Positions 10,501 through 18,637 of a stretch of 64,000 nt of DNA are shown here, piece by piece. The translations under genes were made by a program, and so were the position numbers. The DNA is from Entamoeba invadens IP1 (lineage: Eukaryota > Evosea > Mastigamoebida > Endamoebidae). Every line of letters starts with the position of its first letter. Within the stretch, counting starts at the first letter, position 1. Below the pieces are notes generated by a model. That model ran no database searches. It saw only the letters and a program-made list of their open reading frames with translations, and was not told the origin of the DNA. The stretch is from positions 35,797 to 99,796 of the forward strand of contig NW_004440180.1 of the NCBI RefSeq assembly GCF_000330505.1. The letters run 5' to 3'.

Positions 10501-12623
10501 ATGTTACAAATCTGAATGGCAAATGTGTGAACTGTGTGAATGGGTTTTATTTTGATTATAATACACAAACGTGTGTGTTAACACCACAAACAGTGAACGA
10601 TTGTGAAATTTTTAATCTTGAAGATGATCGTTGCGTTCGGTGCAAATCGACATTTTATCTCACTGAGAATCACACATGTTTGAACTGTTCTGAAGATTGT
10701 TTAACGTGTACTTCCAGTACAAATTGCATATTATGTAACAGTAGTTTGATAGTCAAAAATGGGTTCTGTGTTTCGGGATCCAATGTATCAGACAACTGCA
10801 GCAAAGTGGTGACAGGCACTTCGATATGTGCTCTCTGTGTTTCAAAAACGTTTAGAAATGAAGATGGAAAGTGCGAAAATTGCTTGGAGAATTGTTTAGA
10901 ATGTCACGGTACCAAAACATGTACCTTATGTGAGTCGAACCACTTTTTACTCACAAATTCAAGTGCTTGTATTTCGTACGACAATTTGATAAATTGTGAA
11001 GACAAAAGTGTTCGTGGGTGTTTAAAGTGTTCCTCTGGCTATTTCGTCGAAAATCAATTTTGTTCTTCTTGTGACTCCAAAACGACAAATTGTGAAACTT
11101 GCAATTCTGTTGGGAAGTGCACGTCGTGTAAAAACGACTTTATTCTTAATGAATCATCTGAATGTGTATCAAAGAGTCAAGTGGATAAATGCGTTGAAGT
11201 CTCAAATTCAAAATGTACCAAATGTACTTTTTGGCATGTTCCAGACAACACAAAGACGAAATGTATAACCCAAGCCGTATGGTGGGTCATTCTTTTATGT
11301 GTTCTGTTTGTTATATTCATTTTCATTATAATCATTGCATCGTCCATCTTCATTTTCATTGCAATTTTGAACCACCGCAAGACGGAAAAATTGCGAGAGA
11401 AGTATTGTTTATTTGATATGAAGAAGACAAACATTGAATTTGTCAAAACCGAAATAGCTGATATTGTTGTCAACAAGACATGTATTGAATTCTGTGGAGC
11501 GACAGATGAAACAAGTAAAATACCAGTTGCCACTGAAAGCCGTGAGTTGATTTGTGTTGGAAATGTCGGTAGAAATGTCATCAAAGTTCAATTCAGTCTG
11601 AAAGATAATTGCACAAAATACTCAATTCGAACTGAACCCAAAATCATGACTATTCCAAAAGGAAAAGCAATTGAATTTGAAGTTTTCTTAACACCAAATT
11701 ACTCATGTAATATTGAAGACAAAATCGTGTTAATCTCTGCTAATTTAAAGAAGGGAGAAACTTCCCAACTTTACATAGAAACAAAAGCTGAGACGGAGAT
11801 GTCGACTCGATTAGACCCAGACGAGCTGATTGAAGAGAAACAACTTGGTGAAGGCTCGTTTGGTGTTGTTTACAAAGGGAAATTCCGAGGGAACGAAGTT
11901 GCTATAAAGAAGATGAAAGAGTTTGGAAATGACAAAACAAAAGTTGACGAGTTTGAGAAGGAAGTCTCGATGCTAGACAAGTTCAGAAGTGACTATGTTG
12001 TCCACTTCTATGGCGCTGTATTTATACCAAATAAGATATGTATGGTCACTGAATATGCACAATTTGGAAGTTTAAACGACTTAATGAAACACAAAAAGGC
12101 GGAAGAAGTTGTTTTAAGTGTACGTGTTAAAATCATATACGACGCAGCTAAGGGGTTGGAGTATTTACACAACAATGGCATTTTACACAGAGACATCAAA
12201 CCAGACAATTTCTTGGTATTTTCATTAGAAAAAGAAATTGATGTGAATGCTAAATTGACTGACTTTGGGTCATCGCGAAATGTGAATATGATGATGACTA
12301 ACATGACTTTCACGAAGGGAATCGGAACACCAAAATACATGGCGCCCGAAGTACTTAATAAAGAATTATACAAGAAAAGTGCTGATGTTTATTCGTTTGC
12401 AATCACGATGTACGAGTGCTTTGGGTGGGGCAATGCATTTCCAAAAGAACATTTTTCATATCCATGGAAAATTGCGGATTTTATATCTGCTGGTAGTCGC
12501 CCATCACAGTATGGGGATATCACAGACGAAGAATATCTTATTATTGTGAAATGTTGGGGACAAATTCCCAGTGAAAGAATACAGATGGGGAAAGTGGTCG
12601 ATTTGTTAAAAGAGTTGATTTAA
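7578..12623 (+). CDS. Receptor-like transmembrane kinase with CXXC-rich ectodomain (TMK1)
   Basis: This is a type I membrane receptor-like kinase of the Entamoeba TMK family. The frame is open from an ATG at 7434, but I prefer the ATG at 7578 because it starts a clear signal peptide, MLFFALLFIQSLSFVIG. That gives 1681 residues. Order: signal peptide; Asn-rich extracellular region of about 720 residues with many N-glycosylation sequons; a Cys-rich region with repeated CXXC pairs (about residues 735-1225); one membrane helix (about 1234-1264); an Ig-like/MSP-like juxtamembrane domain; then a C-terminal TKL-type kinase. Kinase motifs are complete: GEGSFG (about residue 1424), VAIKK, HRDIKPDN, DFG and APE, so activity is expected. 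The cytoplasmic half closely resembles TMK2, which is convergent about 6 kb downstream. The ligand is unknown. Confidence 0.93.
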   Translation: MLFFALLFIQSLSFVIGPTPNDLTHEEAIMNKVSSIKTIDYTHVNLTVTKSCCSDKTYTYKSSTSTPVSTDFYFEKGVVLEKLFIQTKNTQERFHINDTNMPNELSVILGCDSSECRKSTNNLYRPVVEPVNQGIALYSYGNGRWWVLKHPNELFLFVNGTEASDISFDFSNATSEMKYYVDLTRYAATGHFNKIEMYNKDSLPNLNILPVCRVSVTMARYVLTTQSIINQDCTCTSKDNSVNINFQTKFNYPDCNYNSSLFDLNLNTTNNVIQREKKYDFGLSMWNSLILLENVLYIFNSTNNQILTLNEFKMSSGFSVYFDVETVIKSLKITSRGNFTFNKPLKIVTFTINDNIKDQILFFINSTYDNDIQTPLTNCGNRVIHKDYLNTLCDCEYNENGTFTFQGEFMADCTKNLRTKLNLIIGQNNYIIQNNENWGNFSCSNEAMISSTSNNIYINSNHCLFTEIVYLEANVICKILYVYNKTRIIVDNFTPNKYYLSIGDIYFVEEIFGINQNGIIQIRGGQLLSYYSNQKISLNFFVSRSTTKCVDFVSSSTPLNDFLFEVTSTKILLGSKLYRICYGGDNYFDYTIQCNLTGSIYSSFQSYQDEVLHCPINNMNTTVIVSTNVVDLNESFSGTFDQQETVTKFNFEITSNYNFNDSTKTVLFVQNESVGGNTLNIQTSSEKLLLGNKYKFANTINSNNFKNGNKYLSIEYNSSNKCNSLLITNLNSKCLHCDISTVLDNGECLDFSNKCVSRQRNNTTTYCEECESGFEPYKEKCNKCPDDCLRCFNSNCLLCEVNYQINSTFVCSEVENKDTTILFYNISRVYKCKEGYYNTNSDCTSVPTKCVSYSQETKCKICKSNEILNAEETCSTLSGVITTNNKVPLICKPSYYLFNNTCKLCNETFGDLCQKCTINSCVSCGLTGVVNSGGSCESIGSSECTESNNTYCSGCSDKSDFIKDDVCIQNINNCDVTNLNGKCVNCVNGFYFDYNTQTCVLTPQTVNDCEIFNLEDDRCVRCKSTFYLTENHTCLNCSEDCLTCTSSTNCILCNSSLIVKNGFCVSGSNVSDNCSKVVTGTSICALCVSKTFRNEDGKCENCLENCLECHGTKTCTLCESNHFLLTNSSACISYDNLINCEDKSVRGCLKCSSGYFVENQFCSSCDSKTTNCETCNSVGKCTSCKNDFILNESSECVSKSQVDKCVEVSNSKCTKCTFWHVPDNTKTKCITQAVWWVILLCVLFVIFIFIIIIASSIFIFIAILNHRKTEKLREKYCLFDMKKTNIEFVKTEIADIVVNKTCIEFCGATDETSKIPVATESRELICVGNVGRNVIKVQFSLKDNCTKYSIRTEPKIMTIPKGKAIEFEVFLTPNYSCNIEDKIVLISANLKKGETSQLYIETKAETEMSTRLDPDELIEEKQLGEGSFGVVYKGKFRGNEVAIKKMKEFGNDKTKVDEFEKEVSMLDKFRSDYVVHFYGAVFIPNKICMVTEYAQFGSLNDLMKHKKAEEVVLSVRVKIIYDAAKGLEYLHNNGILHRDIKPDNFLVFSLEKEIDVNAKLTDFGSSRNVNMMMTNMTFTKGIGTPKYMAPEVLNKELYKKSADVYSFAITMYECFGWGNAFPKEHFSYPWKIADFISAGSRPSQYGDITDEEYLIIVKCWGQIPSERIQMGKVVDLLKELI

Positions 12624-12674
12624 ATATTTTCTAAATCAGTTATTTAAGTTGTTAGTTTTAAATAATAAATTATA

Positions 12675-13191
12675 AAGTCTGTTTTCTATTTAATGATATT
12701 CTAAAAATATAACAAAGAAAAGAACTAGACCAAAAATATTAAACTATAATTTACTATACTCAATATCGCTCATTAAAAACTATTAATTATTAATAAATTT
12801 GTCATTAATTAAAATTAATGTTAAACAAATTTTGAGCATTGAATTTTTTCCAAATCACTTGTTGTCGTTTTCAATTTGACCCAAATGATAATTTGACATG
12901 TCTATTTTATCTAATATGACATTTTATTTATTTTGAATAACCTGGTTGACATAATTTATTTCGTCGTATTCACATTTCAAGACCAACAGATTCTTCGTTT
13001 TGGCTTTATAAATTTTTCAGTTATTTAGCCATTTTATTTTTTATTATTTTTAGCACACTTTAAAAAAAAAGAACAAAAAAATAAAATACAAACCATTTTT
13101 TAGAAAAACCACTTTATTTTTATTATAAATTATAATACTGTTATTATAAATAATAGTAAAAATACAATATCGTTAAATAGAAAACAGACTT
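12675..13191. mobile_element. TA-flanked MITE downstream of TMK1, 517 bp
   Basis: The ends AAGTCTGTTTTCTATTTAA and TTAAATAGAAAACAGACTT are inverted copies. The match continues to about 27 bp with one internal mismatch, and TA lies on both sides. The interior is AT-rich and non-coding. The first bases (AAGTCTGT) are shared with the MITE at 39713-39923, suggesting related transposase recognition. It starts about 50 bp after the TMK1 stop and so lies in or near its 3' untranslated region. Confidence 0.75.
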
Positions 13192-13648
13192 TAATATTTA
13201 TTTTTAATCACGTTAATAAAATGAAAAATAATTAACTGTATTATAGCTTTAAATATGGTTATAAAAACAAATTCAAATGTATTAAATTGTTTTAGTGTAT
13301 TGGTCACAATTAAACAATAAAAAATGTTATTTTAAACTTTCAAAAAGTGGAATTTTTATAAGTATTTTTTTTGGCAAATCAAAATTTAAAACAACTTGAT
13401 ATTACTATTGTTGTTGGTTTTTGTCTTAACACTTAATTGGCAAAAAAGACATATTTTTGTCCGCCTTTTTGATTTTTTCTTATAGAACTTTAAATGATCT
13501 TTTAATTTACAACATAAACTATATTTACTATAATTGAACTATAAAAAAATAATATTAAGGTATTAAATAATTTTATAATATTTTTAATAGTGGTAATAAA
13601 AAACCTTCAATTATAAAAAAATACATTTTCATAATAAATGTAAAAGAC
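13192..13648. other. AT-rich intergenic stretch
   Basis: No gene or repeat is recognised between the MITE and the decayed gene that follows. Confidence 0.5.
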
Positions 13649-14030
13649 AAAGTCCACGACAACATGAATGAACTCTCTGACGCTGCTAAAGCCATTTTAC
13701 GGCTTAATGACACGTTCGATGACATGTCGAATGGTATTGATTTGCAGAAAGTTTTGGGTAAAAAAGAAAAATAATTTGTGGTTGAAGCGAAACAAAGAAT
13801 ATTTAACAATCTGAGTCATGATTTTAAAACAACAGTAAAGAAAGCCTTAGTTTAATGTGGCTTAACGGACTCAACAGGTTTCACAATTTGAAATAATGAC
13901 GATTTGTGGGAATAATTATTTAAAGGGGAGAATGCAACAAATGCAGCAAATTTCAGGATTATTTGAACGTGTAAAATCGGGCGGACAAAAAGGTGTCCGT
14001 TCCGACTTCAACCGCCATTCAATTTTTTAA
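13649..14030 (+). pseudogene. Small decayed gene, family unknown
   Basis: An ATG at 13664 opens a protein-like frame of 36 codons (NELSDAAKAILRLNDTFDDM). A TAA follows at 13772, then a further protein-like stretch in the same frame (VEAKQRIFNNLSHDFKTTVK) and more stops. In another frame an ATG at 13932 starts a 32-codon segment rich in Gln and Arg that ends at 14030. G+C is higher than in the flanks. The simplest reading is one gene broken by stops and a frameshift. No Entamoeba intron signal removes the breaks. The family is not recognised. Confidence 0.5.
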
Positions 14031-14715
14031 GCTAAGACTAGTTTAATTTTATAGGTTTTTTACTATTTTATTTAAATTTTTATAAAACATTATATTTTCG
14101 AATACTTTTGTTATTCTTAAACATCATTTCCCAAAAACGCATTTTGTATACCTTTTTAGTGTTAAAACGCCAACTCTTTAAATTGGACTTTTCTTATCAT
14201 TCAATTTTTTATCTAAAAAAAGTTGTTTTTTTTAATTGTTTAAAATCAGATAATAACAACCTTATTTCTTTCAATATTGTGTGTTTTTATAACAATCATA
14301 TGTATATTTTCGATCAATGGAAAAATTTATAATAATATGCATTTATAACACAAATTATTTAATAACATAATAATCAAAAAACTAATAATTATAAATTCAC
14401 ATTATAACATGTTTGTATTTTGTGAAGTGTACATTTAAACTTATTGGTTTAAAAGTTGAAGTGGGTTTTTATCATTTAAAAACAATCCAAACTTTCAGTT
14501 ATATTTTAAAAAGTTGATATATTAAAAAATATCGAACGGATAAAATTTAATATTATTCAGTTAGTTAGGTCTATTTTCAAAAGTACCTTTTTGTATTTTT
14601 TTTGTTTGAACAACAATAAGTATTTTACAATTTAAAACTTTTAAATCACATTTATAATATAAAATCAAAAACAAAATATTGAAAAACTGAAACCATTAAT
14701 GACAATTTTTAAATA
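14031..14715. other. AT-rich intergenic stretch
   Basis: No gene is supported; the open frame at 14108-14332 has random AT-rich composition. Confidence 0.5.
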
Positions 14716-14863
14716 CGGTAAAACCTCACTTGAGCGGGCATTTTCAAACTGAAACTAAAAATAGAATTCTCTATTGAGTTGTAATTAAGGTTTGATTGGC
14801 TAAAATGCCTGCTCTTAAGAGAACGAAATTACCACACCCGCCCACTCTTGGGAGGTTTTACTG
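14716..14863. mobile_element. Pogo/Tigger-derived MITE, 148 bp
   Basis: The left end is CGGTAAAACCTCACTTGAGC. The right end, read inward, is CAGTAAAACCTCCCAAGAG and continues with TGGGCGGGTGTGGTAA. The right end closely matches the first 60 or so bases of the full-length pogo element at 34087-36189. TA precedes the left end; the right flank is TT, so the target duplication has decayed. It appears to be an internal-deletion derivative that a pogo transposase could once have moved. Confidence 0.8.
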
Positions 14864-15257
14864 TTCAGTGAATTGATTAGAATAATAAATTTTTATTATT
14901 ACAGACCTCTGAATAAAACAATAACTGAATTATATTTATAATTGAAAAGATGAATTATTTTATATTCCAATCACTTTATATTTGAACATGTTATGGTATC
15001 CAATGTTAAGATAAAACTGCTTTATAGATTTCTTGTTTCCAAATATTCATAATACATTTCTCGAACTCTTTGATCTAAAAATATTTTAAAAACAATTAAA
15101 AAGCATTTCACTATTAAAACATTTTTTGACAAAAATAGAAACCCTGTTTTAAACTCAATTTTTAATCTTGAAAATATTTATTTACAAACAAACTCACAAA
15201 TTTCATTCGTCGATAAGTAAACACTAAATTTGGATTTTTGAAAACTTATAATTTTAA
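14864..15257. other. Intergenic stretch upstream of unknown gene, copy 1
   Basis: AT-rich, with no feature recognised. A canonical TATA-like motif is not obvious in the last 60 bases before the ATG. Confidence 0.4.
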
Positions 15258-16211
15258 ATGGAAGGGCAAGAACCAAGCATTTCTGTTTTTTCTTTCAAAA
15301 CTATACCATCAACCCCAACACGTTCCAGTTTGAGTTCAATAACCAATTCACAAACTTCAAACACGCCCACAAGGGTTTCCAATAAAATTGAGATATTAAA
15401 AATAGCAACGAAGCCAACACTTAAACGAACTCGGCGGACGCGGAACAACAAAGGGAAGAAGACGGAGAGAGCGCTTCAAGCGAAGTATGAAGGGTTGTGG
15501 GATGTTGATGAAGTGAAAGGGACACTTTTGAAGTATGAAGAGGAAGTTGCAAAAGATTGTGCAGAGGCGCATCCGATTCCATGTGCTGTATTTTATGGGA
15601 ATGACAAAGATGATGTGACAGACGATTCAATCACAGAAGAACAAAGCAATGAATTTGGAAGTGTGTTACAACATGTTAGTGATGAAGACAAAGAAGTGAT
15701 GTGTTCACTGTGTGAGTTACTGAAAGAAGTGCATCCAATAATGAGTGACAAGAAAATTAGAACAGAAAGTGGAAGAATTCTGAACAACATCAGAACTTAT
15801 GGGACGTGTGTTATGATGTGGAAGAAGAACATTTGTGACGAGATGAATGTCAGCAGTGTGGAGTGTGTGGTGAAGAGAATCGTTGATACACATCGAGACA
15901 ACAAAACGATCAATGATGGGTTATTTGTGGATCACATGAGAATGTGTTACACCAAAATCATGTGTGGTGAAGTGTGGTGCTCAAGTGCGTTTGTTGAAGA
16001 AGAGAGAAACAGCGGGTTTTTGGTGTTTGATATGGAAATCATTCGTGTGATAGCAAAAGAAGGCATTTGTAGTATCGAGCGTGTTGTTGAGAGTGTCAAT
16101 GTGTTATATTTGGTGATGAGTTTTGGCATCACAACAAAAAGTGGAGCGATTTCAGTTTTGCAACAAAGAGTGTCATTTTTGAAAAAAGCTGTTTATTATG
16201 GCGTCTTTTGA
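15258..16211 (+). CDS. Unknown basic protein, copy 1 (317 aa)
   Basis: A protein of unknown function. The N-terminal 50 residues are Ser/Thr/Pro-rich and low in complexity. They are followed by a very basic patch (TLKRTRRTRNNKGKKTER, residues about 54-71) that could bind nucleic acid or direct nuclear import. The rest is a compact acidic/helical region with several Cys. There is no signal peptide or membrane segment. From about codon 51 to 65 nt past the stop the DNA is almost identical to the gene on the opposite strand at 38086-39021, with only silent coding differences found by eye. The first 50 residues are unrelated. The ATG at 15258 is the first in frame. Confidence 0.8.
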   Translation: MEGQEPSISVFSFKTIPSTPTRSSLSSITNSQTSNTPTRVSNKIEILKIATKPTLKRTRRTRNNKGKKTERALQAKYEGLWDVDEVKGTLLKYEEEVAKDCAEAHPIPCAVFYGNDKDDVTDDSITEEQSNEFGSVLQHVSDEDKEVMCSLCELLKEVHPIMSDKKIRTESGRILNNIRTYGTCVMMWKKNICDEMNVSSVECVVKRIVDTHRDNKTINDGLFVDHMRMCYTKIMCGEVWCSSAFVEEERNSGFLVFDMEIIRVIAKEGICSIERVVESVNVLYLVMSFGITTKSGAISVLQQRVSFLKKAVYYGVF

Positions 16212-16276
16212 GTGTAAAATGTCTGTAAATGTGTGTGTCTTATTGTTTTATTTGGTTTTCTATTTTTTAATTAATT
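15411..16276 (+). repeat. Near-identical 866-bp duplicated segment, copy 1
   Basis: This segment matches the reverse complement of about 38021-38887. By eye I found three single-base differences: two silent coding changes (near 15709 and 16031) and one 3' of the stop (near 16249). Similarity ends abruptly at both borders. Confidence 0.85.
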
Positions 16277-17524
16277 GTTATTGTTTTATTGATGAGTATT
16301 GTGTTTTAAAAAAGTGTTTAATTAAACTTGCCAAAAAATATCAAGTTAAGATTTTATATTTATCATCCTGTTTTTATAGAGGATTTAATGGTAATATAAA
16401 AGAATTAAATTTAAATTCAATTATTATGTTTCGTTGGACACTCTAATTGACAATATTTGTCAATGTGACGATTTGTTATACAAAACTTATATATTTAAGT
16501 TATTATATTTATAAAAAAAAATATTATTAAAAATTATATAAACAGTTTTTTAATCAAATCAAAATGAAAAATTTCTTTACACATTAAATTTTGCTAATTT
16601 AAAATAATTTAAAAAATTCAATTATAAAAAAGTGTAAAGTAATAAATACCTTTTTAAATGTTTTCCAAAATGTTAAATTCATTAAAATTTTTACCAATAA
16701 TTCATTTTAAAAAACAGTAGAAAATCAATAAATAAAGTAATGTTGTTTAACTTTAAAAACAAAGTTTACATGATAATTTAATAACATAATTTTTTACATC
16801 AAGTTTACTTATGAATTGATATAGTTTATGTATAATACAACAATGTCATGTTGTTTTAGTTCAATTTAAAATCTAACAATCGGTTTATTCTAATTTTATT
16901 ACTTATATTATGATAATATAATAATTTTGTATTAAAACGAAAATGAAAAACTATATCAATGTGAAATTTTTATTCTTTTTGTGTTAATACTTAAAACACA
17001 CCAAGTTTATTTGAATTTTATTTGCAATTTTGAAATATGTATACTTTTATATGTTTCTCCTTTTGAACTGTGCGTTGTAATACACATATTTACAAATAAA
17101 AAAATATTTTATTAACTCAAGACTTTTCATTTTCAAACACCAGAATTTAGTTCATTGATATTAAGTGCTTATATACACAACAAATGAATTTTCTTATGTT
17201 TTAAAAAAACATATTTAATTATTTTTTTTATTTCATAAAAATTAATTTTTTTTGGATTAATTTTTTTGAAATTTTATAAATACAAAAAATGTTTTTAAAT
17301 ATTATAGTTTACTAATAATAAACTATAAAAGTGTGTTATATGACAACAATTAATTATTAATTTAGTCAAAGTACTATTCATAACCATAATAAAATTATAA
17401 ATTCTAGTTTCATTCTAATTTGGTATTGCACAAGATATACTAAAGACAAATTAATTATTTACTTTAAAATGATATTATAAAATGTGTAAATTTTAATTAA
17501 TGAAAACTAAAAAAACACGACAAC
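16277..17524. other. AT-rich intergenic stretch
   Basis: 1.25 kb without a recognisable gene, RNA or inverted repeat. Confidence 0.5.
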
Positions 17525-18237
17525 ATGCAAACAATTGGGTGGAAAGAAGGTCTCGAGGAGTTGAAATCAATGTTCCCCGACGTTGACCCACAAGTGATTG
17601 AACAGACACTTCGTGGCAAAAATGGGCACATGGAGAATACAATTGACGCACTTTTATCGTACCAAGAATGTGTGAAAAAGGAGTTTGTGCAAATAGAATT
17701 AAACTATATTTTATAATAAAAGAAACTATTTGTATAGTAAAGAGCTGACACAGAGAGTAACTGTTGACAGTGACGAGCAACTTGCGAGGCAAATCCAAGA
17801 ACGTGAGATGGGAATGTACCGCGCGATGGGCGGGAAGAAGAGCTTAACTGAGTTAGAGAAGGATTCTCAAATGAGGTCTGCCGCGATGAAACAAGACAAA
17901 GAAAAGGTTGAAACAAAGCCAACACTCCAGCCACTTGATCAATCTCAACACGCTTCAAAACAGCAGAAAAAGCAGAAGTCCATGTGGGACGAAATTGGAA
18001 ATAGCGTGAAGGGATGGTTTTCTCAGTCAGAGAGTTATACGTTTGTTTTTATTATAAATTAATAACATTTAACTATTAATTTTACTATTTGATGACTTTT
18101 TATTATTGAATGAAAAACTCATTGCCAGTGCACTACCTGAAGACGAAAGTGAATGTTTGTTTTTTCCACTTCACTCATCACATTTTATAGGTAATGGAAA
18201 ACTCATTAACAGCGAAAAAAGACCGGTAATTCTTTAA
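17525..18237 (+). CDS. CUE-domain ubiquitin-binding protein, spliced (about 177 aa)
   Basis: The N-terminus carries a CUE domain (residues about 7-45: LKSMFPDVDPQVIEQTL, then a second helix ending DALLSY), which binds ubiquitin. A charged helical segment follows (DEQLARQIQERE) and a Lys/Gln-rich tail. Intron 1 is 17683-17737: it starts GTTTGT, ends TAG, and joining 17682 to 17738 keeps the frame. Exon 2 runs to 18040, where another GTTTGT begins. My best model then uses intron 18041-18128, a 26-nt exon (18129-18154), a 36-nt intron (18155-18190) and a last exon ending with TAA at 18235. It adds an acidic tail (ALPEDESECNGK). Without the last two introns the protein ends at 18062. Exons 1-2 are well supported; exons 3-4 are inference. 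Confidence 0.7.
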
Positions 18238-18637
18238 TTTATTTTTTGTTTGTTGAAATCTTAGAAGAGTTTGGTAATAGTTGTTTTTATAATTAAAAAT
18301 TTATAAAATAAACCATTGAGAAATAATTTTATAAAAGATTTTCTATAAATAAATTTAATAAATCTTTAATTTATTAATAAAAGACATCAAAGAAAGTGAT
18401 AAAAACAAGAATTTACAGATGTGGAACCAGAGTTTCGACAAGGACTATAGTTTCAACTATTAATAAATAATTTTTATACAATTATAAAAACTAAAAATAC
18501 AATAATACTTTAAAAAAAAAAACGTTTAAAATATTAATTTATAATAAATAAAAAAACTTGTTTTTTTAATTCAAATAGTATTAAAATAGTGAGTCGAAAC
18601 CTTAGTACCACATCTATAATCTCGAAACTAAATTAAA
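18238..18637. other. Spacer between convergent genes
   Basis: AT-rich 3' region between the CUE-domain gene (+) and TMK2 (-). No feature is recognised. Confidence 0.5.

Noticed and set aside
16198..16446. 82-codon frame overlapping the end of the unknown gene, copy 1
   Set aside because: It overlaps the coding end and 3' segment in another frame and becomes AT-rich random sequence; the equivalent region of copy 2 diverges.
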